A stretch of 64,000 nucleotides of DNA from Marinobacter guineae (lineage in GTDB: Bacteria; Pseudomonadota; Gammaproteobacteria; Pseudomonadales; Oleiphilaceae), in NCBI RefSeq assembly GCF_002744735.1, contig NZ_KZ319341.1:359848-423847 (forward strand), in the 5' to 3' direction. Below, one piece after another: positions 16,855 to 25,795 of the stretch. The notes under the pieces were generated by a model that ran no database searches, was not told the DNA's origin, and saw only the letters and a program-made list of their open reading frames with translations. How positions within the stretch are numbered: position 1 is the first letter of the stretch; the number at the start of each line of letters is the position of its first letter. A program made the translations under genes and the position numbers.

Positions 16855-17547
16855 TTACTCAACCAGGGGGGTTGGCCGCACCAGAATTTCATTCACATCA
16901 ACATGGGCCGGTTGCGCCACGGCGTACATCACCGCGTTGGCAATGTCCTCCGGCTTGAGGGCGTGAGCCGGTGGCTCGTCAAAGAATGGTGTATCCACCA
17001 TGCCGGGCTCTATGAGCGTGACCCGGATGCCAGAGCCACGAAGTTCCTCACGAACACCGTAACCGATGGCGGAAACCGCCCATTTGGTGGCACTGTACAT
17101 GGAACCGGGAATCGTGACACGGCCGGCTGCCGAGCCGGTCAGCAGCAGGTGGCCCTTGCTTTTCCGCAGCGCGGGCAGGCAGTGTTGAAGTGTCAGGCCA
17201 ACACCGTAAATGTTGGTCAGGATCATGTCCTTCCACACGTCCGGGTCGGCTTCACTGAATCCACCGGGCTCGCCGCCGCGGCCAGCGTTAGCAAATACGG
17301 CGTCAATGCGGCCAAAGGTCTTCAGGGCCTGATCGACCATGTTTTTCTGATCATCGCCGCGCTGGACGTCACACTGAACCGTCAGCACTTGCGCCTCGCC
17401 ACCCAGTTCCTGCTGCAGGCCTTTCAGTTTGTCTTCGGAGCGGGCCGCCAACACCAGACGGTATCCCTGTTTCGCCGCCGCACGGGCCGTTTCTGCACCA
17501 ATGCCCGATGAGGCGCCGGTGATCAGCATTACAGGTTGATCTGCCAT
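16855..17547 (-). CDS. Short-chain dehydrogenase/reductase
   Basis: 230 residues with ATG after AGGAG. It has ITGASSGIGAE near residue 9, ANAGRGG near 85, catalytic Ser in LLTGSAAG near 138 and YSATKWA near 151. The C-terminal EILVRPT ending resembles the YdfG-type (NADP-dependent 3-hydroxy acid or serine dehydrogenase) group. It is the first gene of a minus-strand run with the second SDR and thpR. Confidence 0.85.
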   Translation of the reverse strand: MADQPVMLITGASSGIGAETARAAAKQGYRLVLAARSEDKLKGLQQELGGEAQVLTVQCDVQRGDDQKNMVDQALKTFGRIDAVFANAGRGGEPGGFSEADPDVWKDMILTNIYGVGLTLQHCLPALRKSKGHLLLTGSAAGRVTIPGSMYSATKWAVSAIGYGVREELRGSGIRVTLIEPGMVDTPFFDEPPAHALKPEDIANAVMYAVAQPAHVDVNEILVRPTPLVE

Positions 17548-17614
17548 AGCTTTGTTCTCCTGTGGTTTCGATAGTTCGGGGAGGGCCTACGCCGGCAGGC
17601 GCCAGCCCGATCAT

Positions 17615-17941
17615 TCAGTAGATTTGAAACAACAGCAGGCCGACAATGGCCAGGGCCAGCAGAAACCAGCGGGCGTAGTGATCAGGGCGGTCGTCATCCT
17701 CATCCGTCACGCGGCTGGAACTGCCGTCAGCGCTGGCCTCATACTCGATTACCAGCTGGCGCGCCTGGTACAGATCGTCGTCGTCAACGTGAACATTGCT
17801 GAAACCGGCAGCGCCGATCTCGCCCATGGCGCCCTGCAGGTAATGCCCGCCCACAAAGGCCTCAATGCCGTTGGCTTCCAGCAAGCCAGCGACAATGTGT
17901 GCCTCGGTAATGTCTCGCGCCCGATAGGCAATTTGCAACAC
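17615..17941 (-). CDS. DUF2007-domain membrane protein
   Basis: 108 residues from a GTG start preceded by AAGGAG. Residues 1-70 form a DUF2007 (putative signal-transducing, PII-like fold) domain with AGLLEANGIEAFVGG and the acidic HVDDDDLYQA segment. An Asp/Glu-rich linker leads to one transmembrane helix at the C-terminus (about 90-107). Function is unknown. It is divergent from the alpha/beta hydrolase gene. Confidence 0.8.
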   Translation of the reverse strand: MLQIAYRARDITEAHIVAGLLEANGIEAFVGGHYLQGAMGEIGAAGFSNVHVDDDDLYQARQLVIEYEASADGSSSRVTDEDDDRPDHYARWFLLALAIVGLLLFQIY

Positions 17942-18058
17942 GCGACTCCTTCTGTGACTGTTCCGGGCAGAACCGGAACAAATCTGCGAGTATTATTCAG
18001 AGGCTCTCTAAAGCATAGTTCGCCCCGCCTGGTGGGGCCAATAACATATGGACGGCTC

Positions 18059-19135
18059 ATGCTCTGGATTATTCTTGCCATCATTGTGCTTATTATTGCC
18101 GCAACACTGCTGCTGTTCCGCCTTGAGGATCTGTCCCATCTTGACCAGGACGAATATCCCGTCCGGGAGGGCAAACCCAGCGATGCGAACCGGGAGGTTC
18201 TGGGGCGCATTCGCGAGCTGGGGCAATCATCAAAAGGTCTGCGCGGCAAGGCGCGGCTGATGGCCCTGCGAAAACACATGGACGGACTCAGTGAGGGGAT
18301 CGAGCTGGCGTCCGAATTCCGCCACTGCGAATCGCCCCGCGGTGAATGGGTCCTTGCCCCGGACTGCGATACCCGTCGCCGCGTTCTGTACATCCATGGC
18401 GGAGCCTGGGCCGCGGGCAGTCCCCGAAGCCACCGGGCAATTACCGACCGGTTGTCACAGGTAACCAGGGCTGCGGTGTTTGCCGTGGACTACCGGCTAA
18501 TGCCCGAAAACCGGTTTATGGACGGTGTCCGGGACTGCCGGGATGCCTACACCTGGCTTCTGAAACACGGTCCCGAGGGCACCGAACCTGCCGATTTCAT
18601 GGTAGTCGCCGGAGACTCCGCCGGCGGCAGCCATACTCTCAGTTTGATTGCCTGGATACGGGATACGGGGCTACGCCAGGCGGATGCTGCGATCGCGTTC
18701 TCGCCTTCAACAGACCTGACTCTGACTGCCCCGAGTAATCGCGCCAATATTGGTACCGACCCTCTTCTCGGACCAGCGTTTGGCGGATTATCGAAAATCC
18801 CCCTGCCGGTAATCTGGTGGGCGACCCTGGCGGCTTTCCGGGTCTCTCCCACCAGCCCTGTGGCGTCACCCCTGAGGGGCGACCTGCGGAATCTGCCGCC
18901 AACCCTCATTCAGGCCAGCGATACAGAAATGCTACTGGATAACGCCCGGCGGTACGCCTCCCGGGCAAAGGCTGCGGGCTCCCCGGTAACCTTTCGCACC
19001 TGGCCCGGGATGGTGCACGTATGGCAGATCTTTGTACCTCTGCTTCCGGAGGCGGAAGAGGCCTTCGAGGATATAAGACTGTTTCTGGAGCAGGTTGAAT
19101 CAGAGGGCAAGACGCAGCAGGCAGCTCAAACCTGA
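18059..19135 (+). CDS. Alpha/beta hydrolase (hormone-sensitive-lipase type)
   Basis: 358 residues from an ATG that begins with a membrane anchor (about residues 2-20); the longer open frame upstream is not coding. The oxyanion motif HGGAWAAGS is near residue 113, the nucleophile GDSAGGSH near 187, Asp in the QASDTEML region near 285, and His in MVHVW near 319. This is the family IV esterase/lipase signature. The C-terminus overlaps the convergent arfB gene by 10 bp. Confidence 0.85.
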   Translation: MLWIILAIIVLIIAATLLLFRLEDLSHLDQDEYPVREGKPSDANREVLGRIRELGQSSKGLRGKARLMALRKHMDGLSEGIELASEFRHCESPRGEWVLAPDCDTRRRVLYIHGGAWAAGSPRSHRAITDRLSQVTRAAVFAVDYRLMPENRFMDGVRDCRDAYTWLLKHGPEGTEPADFMVVAGDSAGGSHTLSLIAWIRDTGLRQADAAIAFSPSTDLTLTAPSNRANIGTDPLLGPAFGGLSKIPLPVIWWATLAAFRVSPTSPVASPLRGDLRNLPPTLIQASDTEMLLDNARRYASRAKAAGSPVTFRTWPGMVHVWQIFVPLLPEAEEAFEDIRLFLEQVESEGKTQQAAQT

Positions 19136-19539
19136 ACCTTGCCGCGAAGCGCCTTGGTTTTGCCCTTCTTGGTTTTCTTGTCGACACGTTTGCGCTGGGA
19201 GGAGCGAGTCGGTTTGGTGGGCCGCCGGGCTTTTCGGGGTTTCACCGCTTCCTGGATCAGTTCTTTCAGGCGCTCAAGGGCGTCCTCCTTGTTCAGTTCC
19301 AGGGTCCGAAAGGATTGCGCCTTGATGATCAGCACTCCCTCCTTGCTGATTCGCTGGTCATTGAGCGACATCAGCCGTTCCTTGTAGAACGGTGGCAAGG
19401 TGGAGTGAGGAATATCAAAGCGCAGGTGCACGGCGGAAGCCACTTTATTGACATTCTGGCCACCGGCGCCCTGGGCACGGATCTGGGTAATTTCGATTTC
19501 CCAGTCAGCAAGTTCAACAGCGTTGGATAGTTTCAGCAT
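19126..19539 (-). CDS. arfB: Alternative ribosome-rescue factor ArfB
   Basis: 137 residues. The release-factor GGQ motif is present in RAQGAGGQNVNKVAS near residue 24. The C-terminal tail from about residue 100 is rich in Lys and Arg (TRSSQRKRVDKKTKKG), the part that in ArfB enters the empty mRNA channel. ArfB hydrolyses peptidyl-tRNA on stalled ribosomes lacking mRNA downstream. Length and layout are typical. Confidence 0.94.
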   Translation of the reverse strand: MLKLSNAVELADWEIEITQIRAQGAGGQNVNKVASAVHLRFDIPHSTLPPFYKERLMSLNDQRISKEGVLIIKAQSFRTLELNKEDALERLKELIQEAVKPRKARRPTKPTRSSQRKRVDKKTKKGKTKALRGKVQV

Positions 19540-19597
19540 CTGCTAAGGTTAACAAATCCCGGACAACCGGGCTTCGAAAACGGGGTAATCAACCATC

Positions 19598-20266
19598 ATG
19601 TGCGGACGATTCACTTTCTACACGCCACCCGACACCCTGATCCTCGAGTTCTTTCCGGAAGGCATGGAAGTGGATGGCCAGTTTGACCCCAGCTACAACA
19701 TTCCCCCGGGCATCGGCATTCCCATGATCCGGATGAGCATGAACGGCACCCTGATCATGGCCCACTCCCACTGGGGGTTCCGCCCGGTCTGGGCCGGCGA
19801 CAAGGCGCCTGCTCCAATTAATGCCAGGGCGGAAAGTGTGGCTACCTCAAAATACTTCCGGGAGGCGTTCGCCCACCACCGGTGCCTGATTCCGGCCAAT
19901 GGCTGGTACGAGTGGACGCAAACAGAGCATGGCAAAGAGCCTCACTACGTGACGCCGGCCGATTCTCAAAAGTACCCCGCGATTTTCTTTGCCGGCCTGT
20001 GGACACCCAGAGAGGGAGATGAAACCACCGCCTGCGCCATCATCACAGAGCCTGCCAGCGAACACCTGAAGCACATCCATGACCGCCAGCCGGTGGTTCT
20101 TGACCCGACCTGCCTCAGGGACTGGCTAAACCCGGAAATCACCGATCGGAAGCAGGTGCGGACAGTTACCCGTCGCCTGACTGCCGACCAACTGAAAGCG
20201 GTGACCGTCTCTGCCGAAGTCAATAACCCGAAGCACAACACCCCGGACCTGATACGCGAGTTGTGA
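19598..20266 (+). CDS. SOS response-associated peptidase (HMCES/YedK family)
   Basis: 222 residues beginning MCGRF, where Cys2 is the conserved residue that crosslinks to abasic sites in single-stranded DNA. Other conserved pieces are NARAES near residue 79, RCLIPANGWYEW near 98, and the His in HDRQPVVL near 162. Family members shield abasic sites until repair. It is divergent from arfB (58 bp); I see no clear LexA box. Confidence 0.92.
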   Translation: MCGRFTFYTPPDTLILEFFPEGMEVDGQFDPSYNIPPGIGIPMIRMSMNGTLIMAHSHWGFRPVWAGDKAPAPINARAESVATSKYFREAFAHHRCLIPANGWYEWTQTEHGKEPHYVTPADSQKYPAIFFAGLWTPREGDETTACAIITEPASEHLKHIHDRQPVVLDPTCLRDWLNPEITDRKQVRTVTRRLTADQLKAVTVSAEVNNPKHNTPDLIREL

Positions 20267-20352
20267 AACCTGTAGTAGTCCGTTAATACCTGCTACGCCA
20301 TCGCCGCTGCTACTGTTTTCTTACCTGGCATGACAATCACAAGGAGACAGCC

Positions 20353-20922
20353 ATGAGCGGAAAGAAGATTCTGATGATTACCGGTGATTTCACCGAAGAC
20401 TACGAAACCATGGTGCCGTTCCAGGCACTTCAGGCCGTTGGCCATACGGTTCATGCGATCTGCCCGGACAAGAAAGCGGGTGACACTGTCGCCACCGCCA
20501 TCCATGACTTTGAAGGTGACCAGACCTACACCGAAAAACCCGGACACCGGTTTGCCCTGAATGCGGATTTCGAGGGCCTGGACCCAGCGGATTATGATGC
20601 CCTGGTGATTCCCGGTGGCCGTGCTCCGGAATACCTGCGCCTGAACAAGGACGTGCTGAACCTCGTTCGCCACTTCTTCGAAACCGACAAGCCGGTCGCG
20701 GCAATCTGCCATGGTGCCCAGTTGCTGGCGGCGGCGGGAGTGCTTGAGGGCCGCAAATGCTCTGCCTATCCGGCCTGTCAGCCGGAAGTGGAACTGGCGG
20801 GGGGCACCTTTGCCGGAATCGAGGTTGATCAGGCCGTAACCGATGCTAATCTGGTAACTGCACCTGCCTGGCCCGCCCACCCGGACTGGCTGGCGCAATT
20901 CTTCAAGTTGCTGGATAAATAA
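20353..20922 (+). CDS. DJ-1/PfpI-family protein
   Basis: 189 residues with ATG after AAGGAGA. The nucleophile elbow [13 protein letters not shown] near residue 117 holds the reactive Cys followed by His, and [12 protein letters not shown] near 83 gives the Glu-type site. It resembles YhbO/PfpI proteins, described as glyoxalases or deglycases acting in stress. The RHH gene starts 49 bp downstream. Confidence 0.88.
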   Translation: MSGKKILMITGDFTEDYETMVPFQALQAVGHTVHAICPDKKAGDTVATAIHDFEGDQTYTEKPGHRFALNADFEGLDPADYDALVIPGGRAPEYLRLNKDVLNLVRHFFETDKPVAAICHGAQLLAAAGVLEGRKCSAYPACQPEVELAGGTFAGIEVDQAVTDANLVTAPAWPAHPDWLAQFFKLLDK

Positions 20923-20971
20923 TGACGCGGGGCCGGCATGCCAGCCCCTCGTTAACCACAGGGAGACCGCC

Positions 20972-21352
20972 ATGTGCAAGCTCTTTATCAATGCCGATCC
21001 GGAGCTATGGGTCAGCAAGACTCACTCCCTGCGTATTGACGGCATGGTCACCAGCGTGCGCATGGAAAACGCCTTCTGGCATGTACTGGCGGAGCTGGCG
21101 GAAAGGGACGGCATGAACCTGCCCCAGATGATCACCCGGCTTTATCACGAGTCCATTGATGCGGGCCACGACCTCGGAAACTTCACTTCGTTCCTGCGGG
21201 TATGCGCCCTTCGCTATCTGGAGCTCCAGTTAAGTGGCGACGTTCCGAGGGATACCCGGGTGCCCATCGCTTCCCTCGATGCAGACCGCATTCTTAGCGG
21301 CAGGCGAAACGAACCCGTTCCGCCGAAAGTGGTGAATAAATCCACACACTGA
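20972..21352 (+). CDS. Ribbon-helix-helix domain protein
   Basis: 126 residues starting MCKLFINADPELW. The segment about 20-75 (HSLRIDGMVTSVRMEN, then two helices) matches the RHH_4 aryl-sulfate-type ribbon-helix-helix domain, a probable DNA-binding dimer. Targets are unknown. It lies 49 bp after the DJ-1 gene and has its own GGGAG ribosome site. Confidence 0.8.
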   Translation: MCKLFINADPELWVSKTHSLRIDGMVTSVRMENAFWHVLAELAERDGMNLPQMITRLYHESIDAGHDLGNFTSFLRVCALRYLELQLSGDVPRDTRVPIASLDADRILSGRRNEPVPPKVVNKSTH

Positions 21353-21377
21353 TCGGCAACGACTTCTCCCATGACTG

Positions 21378-22406
21378 CTAATTCCGGCCATAGTGCTTTG
21401 CTGTGATCTCTCCCGAATCCTGGGTTTCAACAACTTCCTGCAGATTGCGTCTCGGCGCAGCTGGCAGGTCTGTAGCCGGGTAACCGAGCCTGAGCAGGAT
21501 CTGCGGAAAACCTGATCTACCCAGAAGATGCTGAAGTTTCGGGCGAAGTACCGCCACCTGGATTGGCTGGTTCAGGTAGGAGGCCTGCAGCCCCTGGCCC
21601 AGGGAGGTGAGTAGCACCCGCTCCAGTGCCTGCCCCGCTTTCAGCCAGTCTTCGTCGCCGTCTCCGGAAGTTCCCAGCGCTGCAATAACCGGGGATTCAT
21701 CCGCCAGTTGCCGGTCCTTGGCACCGACACCGTTACCCATATCGAAGGTGCGCACGACCAACTGTGCCACCGGGGCAACCAAGCCCGGTACTGTCAGGCC
21801 ATCGCCTTTGCGGCGTGGATGCATCCAGGCTGCCAGCTCCCGCCGCCAGCTGGGATTGGACCACTGGGCAGCATCGCCTTCGGCCACCAGTTCAGCCACC
21901 TGGTGGCGGACCTGCTCAGATTCCAGAACATGGAACCAGGCCCCTTCGGCCAGTGCCGCTTTGGCCAGTGTGTCCAGCACACCGGTTGGCACCTGTTTTG
22001 GCTCGAAACGCTTGCGGTAGGTGCGTCGTCTGGTGATTGCCCGGAACAGCGCAGTTTCCCGATGTTCTATTCCAACTGTCTGAGAAAAGGGTTCAAACGA
22101 AACCGTGGCGAGCAGATCCTCATCTTCCGGATCCGGCAGCAGGGCGCAATTTGCGGTAAACCCCACGTGGGCGGCAGCAATCCGGAGATTGAGCAGGGCA
22201 CAACCGCAACTGATGGTGAGCTCCCTGTCGTCCGGATCGTTCACCGGCAACGCCCGTAACCGGTCCGCGAACAGTGAAACGCCACTCCTGCTGATTTCAA
22301 AGCGCCAGGGCTGGGTGTTGTGGCTGGAAGGGGCCAGAACGGCACTTTCCAGAATGGCTGCAAGGGTATCTGGTGATATTGAATTCGGGCGGTATCCTTC
22401 GCTCAT
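21378..22406 (-). CDS. Nitroreductase-fold (Acg-like) flavoprotein
   Basis: 342 residues. The ATG at 22406 follows GGAGAG; an upstream open frame to 22553 is not supported. LESAVLAPSSHNTQPWRFE near residue 19 is the FMN-binding start of nitroreductase-like proteins, and a second half-domain follows with GAWFHVLES and LGQGLQASYLNQP. The doubled layout and length match Acg/DUF-type FMN-binding proteins, whose activity is unproven. A SQASYLNQ-type contact near the C-terminus supports flavin binding. Confidence 0.75.
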   Translation of the reverse strand: MSEGYRPNSISPDTLAAILESAVLAPSSHNTQPWRFEISRSGVSLFADRLRALPVNDPDDRELTISCGCALLNLRIAAAHVGFTANCALLPDPEDEDLLATVSFEPFSQTVGIEHRETALFRAITRRRTYRKRFEPKQVPTGVLDTLAKAALAEGAWFHVLESEQVRHQVAELVAEGDAAQWSNPSWRRELAAWMHPRRKGDGLTVPGLVAPVAQLVVRTFDMGNGVGAKDRQLADESPVIAALGTSGDGDEDWLKAGQALERVLLTSLGQGLQASYLNQPIQVAVLRPKLQHLLGRSGFPQILLRLGYPATDLPAAPRRNLQEVVETQDSGEITAKHYGRN

Positions 22407-22580
22407 AAGCGACTCTCCTCGTTGGTCTGAACCCAGACTATTCCCGCCTGTCGGAAAAAGATAGCCAACGACTGCCGGGACTCCAAGGCCTCCGCCAACA
22501 AAATCGCACGAACCGTAACCTGACATAGTCGGGTTCGGATAATACAGTGGCAACAGGGGACACTCGCTCAGGGCGGCAAC

Positions 22581-23084
22581 ATGGTTAATTCATTCCGACA
22601 TGTCATTTTTCTGGCCTGCATCACGGTAGCACTCGGTGGCTGTGCCAGCAGCGGGAGTATGCAACCGGATCAGTCGGCTCAACCACGGCAATTGCCACCC
22701 GCAGCCATAGAGGAATCAGGCAAAGCACAGAAGCTCTGGCAGGTATTCGAGCGTTACCGGGGCGCGCCCTATGAGTATGGCGGCACCTCTTCTGACGGCT
22801 TTGATTGCTCCGGATTCATTCTCACGGCCTATCAGGAAGGCCTCGGCAAACAACTGCCCCGAACCACCTCGCAGATGTTGGCCAGTGGTGACGTAGTTCA
22901 TCCCGGCGAAATCCAACCCGGTGATGTGGTGTTTTTCCGCATCGGCGGCAAGGAACAGCACGCCGGCATCTACATGGGTGGAGACCGGTTCATCCACGCC
23001 TCCACCTCAACCGGGGTTTCCCAATCCTCGATCAGCGGTTATTACTGGAAGGGCCGCCTCACTCAGGCCCGACGTTTTGACTAA
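22581..23084 (+). CDS. NlpC/P60-family lipoprotein endopeptidase
   Basis: 167 residues. The lipobox VALGGC lipidates Cys21. The NlpC/P60 triad is present: Cys in DGFDCSGFI near residue 74, His in QHAGIYMG near 131, and His in RFIHAST near 142. Such lipoproteins (like Spr/MepS) cut peptidoglycan cross-links. It is divergent from the nitroreductase gene. Confidence 0.9.
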   Translation: MVNSFRHVIFLACITVALGGCASSGSMQPDQSAQPRQLPPAAIEESGKAQKLWQVFERYRGAPYEYGGTSSDGFDCSGFILTAYQEGLGKQLPRTTSQMLASGDVVHPGEIQPGDVVFFRIGGKEQHAGIYMGGDRFIHASTSTGVSQSSISGYYWKGRLTQARRFD

Positions 23085-23128
23085 TCCAGACTGACCTGAA
23101 CGGGGCTCGCTTTCGGAAAATCCCAATC

Positions 23129-23737
23129 CTATAGCGCACCACCGACGGCAAGATGCAGCGCGATACCAGCCATCATCAGGCCTATCACGCCATCAATGAT
23201 CCGCCAGGCTACGGGGCGCGAAAGCACTGGTGCCAGCGCCGACCCACTCCAGGCAAGCAGCCCGAACCAGAGGATGGAGGCACTGCTGGCGCCGGCAACA
23301 AAAGTGGTTGCATCCTGCTGCTGGGCACCCACCGCCGGAATCAACAGCAAGGTGTCGAGATAGACCTGAGGATTCAGCAACGTGACCGCCAGGGTGGTAA
23401 ATACTACCGCTTTCAGGCTGCGCTTGGTTACCTCCCCGGTTTCAAGCGCCACCCTGCCCCGGCCGGCACGGACAAATGCCTGGACGGCCAGCCAGCCAAG
23501 GAACGCCACGCCCAACCAGCGCAGGATCTCCAACGCCTCAGGCATCGCCATCAGCGCCGCACTGATACCGAACATGCCCAGAGTAAACAGCGTGACATCC
23601 GCCACCATGCACAGCCCGGCCGACCACCAATGGTGTTCCCGGCGGATTGCCTGGCTCAACACATAGGCATTCTGGGCCCCGATGGCAACGATGATGCCGC
23701 CGCACACAATCAATCCTGTCAGGTAACTTTCCAGCAC
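23129..23737 (-). CDS. argO: LysE/ArgO-family amino acid exporter
   Basis: 202 residues from a GTG start with GGAGAG upstream. Six hydrophobic segments are visible. GAQNAYVLSQAIRREH near residue 20 and VTLLNPQVYLDTLL near 118 are the LysE-family signatures. It is divergent from an ArgP-type regulator gene, the standard arrangement in which ArgP senses arginine or lysine and drives argO. Confidence 0.9.
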   Translation of the reverse strand: MLESYLTGLIVCGGIIVAIGAQNAYVLSQAIRREHHWWSAGLCMVADVTLFTLGMFGISAALMAMPEALEILRWLGVAFLGWLAVQAFVRAGRGRVALETGEVTKRSLKAVVFTTLAVTLLNPQVYLDTLLLIPAVGAQQQDATTFVAGASSASILWFGLLAWSGSALAPVLSRPVAWRIIDGVIGLMMAGIALHLAVGGAL

Positions 23738-23825
23738 GTTCGACTCTCCTCACTCAATAGCGCAAGGTTACCGGTTTACCTTTATACTGGAAATTCATAC
23801 TCATAATGCTGCATCAGTTTTTCTT

Positions 23826-24704
23826 ATGATTGATTATAAGCTTCTGGAGGCCCTGGCCACCGTCATTGAAAGTGGTGGCTTTGAACGCGCTGGCCTGGCT
23901 CTGGGGCTCAGCCAGTCTGCGGTTTCGCAACGGATCCGTACTCTGGAGATTCGCCTTGGGCAACCAGTGCTGGTGCGCAGTCCGGTCCTTAAAGCCACCC
24001 CGGCCGGGCAGCGGCTACTCAACCATGTTCAGCAGGTACAACTCCTGGAAAGGGATCTTTCGAAATCCATCCCGGCGCTGTCCGAGCCTGCCGCGCGGCT
24101 GCGTATTGCCCTGAATGCGGACAGCCTGGCAACTTGGTGGTCAGCCGCCGTGGGCAATTTCTGCGCCGATGAAGCCCTGCTGCTTGATCTGGTGATCGAG
24201 GATCAGGACATTGGCTTGCGTCGAATGCGCGAAGGGGACGTTGCCGCCTGCCTTTGCAGCAGTCCCCAGCCTGTGGCAGGTGCCCGCTGTGTCCCGGTCG
24301 GCACCATGACCTACCTGCCTCTGGCAACTCCGGATTATGTCCGAAGGTATTTTGGCGGAGGTTTCAGCGAACACACTCTGCAGCACGCTCCAGCAATAGT
24401 CTTCGGGCCTAACGACCAGTTGCAGCACCGGTTTCTGGCCCAATGCGGTTACCATGGCACCTTCCCCCATCACCTATGCCCTTCCTCGGAAGGTTTTGTG
24501 AAACTGGCACTGGCCGGTATGGGTTACGGCATGATTCCGGAGATGCAGGCCCGCCCGGAAATTGCGGCCGGCCGCCTGATCAGCATCGCTCCGGGGCAGA
24601 CGCTGGAAGTGCGGCTATACTGGCACTTCTGGCGCCACGGTGGCGGGGTTATGGACCGTTTGACACAGGCTCTGCAAACGGCTGAAACTTTCGACTCCCG
24701 CTGA
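23826..24704 (+). CDS. argP: LysR-family regulator ArgP
   Basis: 292 residues. The N-terminal winged helix has GGFERAGLALGLSQSAVSQRIRTLE (residues about 17-42), and ALNADSLATWW near residue 97 is the ArgP-specific stretch that lines the ligand pocket. ArgP activates argO and other genes in response to basic amino acids. It is 88 bp from argO on the opposite strand, so the gap should hold the shared operator. Confidence 0.92.
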   Translation: MIDYKLLEALATVIESGGFERAGLALGLSQSAVSQRIRTLEIRLGQPVLVRSPVLKATPAGQRLLNHVQQVQLLERDLSKSIPALSEPAARLRIALNADSLATWWSAAVGNFCADEALLLDLVIEDQDIGLRRMREGDVAACLCSSPQPVAGARCVPVGTMTYLPLATPDYVRRYFGGGFSEHTLQHAPAIVFGPNDQLQHRFLAQCGYHGTFPHHLCPSSEGFVKLALAGMGYGMIPEMQARPEIAAGRLISIAPGQTLEVRLYWHFWRHGGGVMDRLTQALQTAETFDSR

Positions 24705-24764
24705 CCCGCCACAGATTCAGACGACTCGAACTACTTTGCCGCGCTCTATGAAAGGAACAGAAGA

Positions 24765-25184
24765 TTGGATCTGACAACCCCCGCTTTGCTTTTCCCTGCC
24801 ATTTCGCTGCTGTTGCTCGCCTACACCAACCGTTTTCTGGTCCTGGCGCAGCTGATCCGCCAACTCAAGCAAATGGACACCGAAGAAGACCACGGATTAA
24901 TCGCTCGGCAGATAAGCATGCTGAGAAAGCGAATTGTGCTGACCAAGCGAATGCAGGCCTATGGCGTGCTCAGCTTTTTACTGTGCACGGTCTCCATGTT
25001 CCTGCTTTTCCTGGGCACCAATTTGCCCGGCGTGGTGGCGTTTGGTGCCAGCCTGGTGCTGCTGTCGCTCTCTTTGCTGTATTCGCTGTACGAGATCCAG
25101 ATTTCCACCAATGCCATCAACGTCGAACTGGCCAGCTTCGAGGCCAGGAAAAGTGCGGGCAAGGAAGACGTCGACTATTCCTGA
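24765..25184 (+). CDS. DUF2721 membrane protein
   Basis: 139 residues from a TTG start with AAAGGA about 9 nt upstream; the N-terminus (LTTPALLFPAISLLLLAYTNRF) is the family's usual beginning, which supports the TTG. Three hydrophobic segments: about 5-22, 66-83 and 88-105. Function is unknown. The 3' end overlaps the convergent CPBP gene by 10 bp. Confidence 0.82.
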   Translation: MDLTTPALLFPAISLLLLAYTNRFLVLAQLIRQLKQMDTEEDHGLIARQISMLRKRIVLTKRMQAYGVLSFLLCTVSMFLLFLGTNLPGVVAFGASLVLLSLSLLYSLYEIQISTNAINVELASFEARKSAGKEDVDYS

Positions 25185-25795
25185 GGCTCTGAATGGTCAG
25201 GATGCCGCACCCTGACGCCAAACCACCGGGGAAAACGAAGCAGGCAGAACAGCGCGATCATGTCGTAGACAGCGTGCCAGACCATGACCAGCAGGATGCT
25301 CTCTGACTGGACATAAGCCCCACCCAGAATCAGCCCCAGGCCGGTTGCAACCAGAAAATAGGTAAACGACACATAGTGCACCAGCCCGAATAACACCGAT
25401 GCCGCCAGCACCGCCGTTGATGGGTTGGTGTACTCCATCAGCCAGCCCTGCACCGCGCCACGGAAAAGCAGTTCTTCTCCGACACCGGCCAGCAAGGACA
25501 ACAGAATCAGCACAGTTGGGGAATAACCTGATGCAAAGTTATACAACCCCTGCATCTGACGCTCGAGGTTGTCCGGGAACAACCCCGGAATCCGTGTGAA
25601 CAGGAACAGCAAGCCGTAGGTCCCTGTGGCGCCCAGCATCCCGTAAAAAACACTCTGCCAGAGGCCCGGGCCACTGTGCAGCACCGGAATGCCGAAAACC
25701 ACAATGGCGATCAGCCCCAGCACACCAATGCCACCCTGGAACATCAGGGCGGCATTGGAAGAAATGCCGGATTTGCGCCGGGTTCGGAGTGCCAT
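25175..25795 (-). CDS. CPBP-family intramembrane metalloprotease (CAAX protease-like)
   Basis: 206 residues with about six membrane segments. The three CPBP motifs are present: GEELLFRG near residue 106, FGLVHY near 136, and HAVYD near 174, supplying the Glu-Glu and His zinc residues. Bacterial members act on unknown membrane substrates. It sits directly after the crotonase gene (stop to start, zero gap), likely one operon. Confidence 0.85.
   Translation of the reverse strand: MALRTRRKSGISSNAALMFQGGIGVLGLIAIVVFGIPVLHSGPGLWQSVFYGMLGATGTYGLLFLFTRIPGLFPDNLERQMQGLYNFASGYSPTVLILLSLLAGVGEELLFRGAVQGWLMEYTNPSTAVLAASVLFGLVHYVSFTYFLVATGLGLILGGAYVQSESILLVMVWHAVYDMIALFCLLRFPRWFGVRVRHPDHSEPQE

Noticed and set aside
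17552..18058. Upstream extension of the alpha/beta hydrolase frame
   Set aside because: It overlaps DUF2007 coding sequence on the other strand, and the ATG at 18059 begins a proper membrane anchor.
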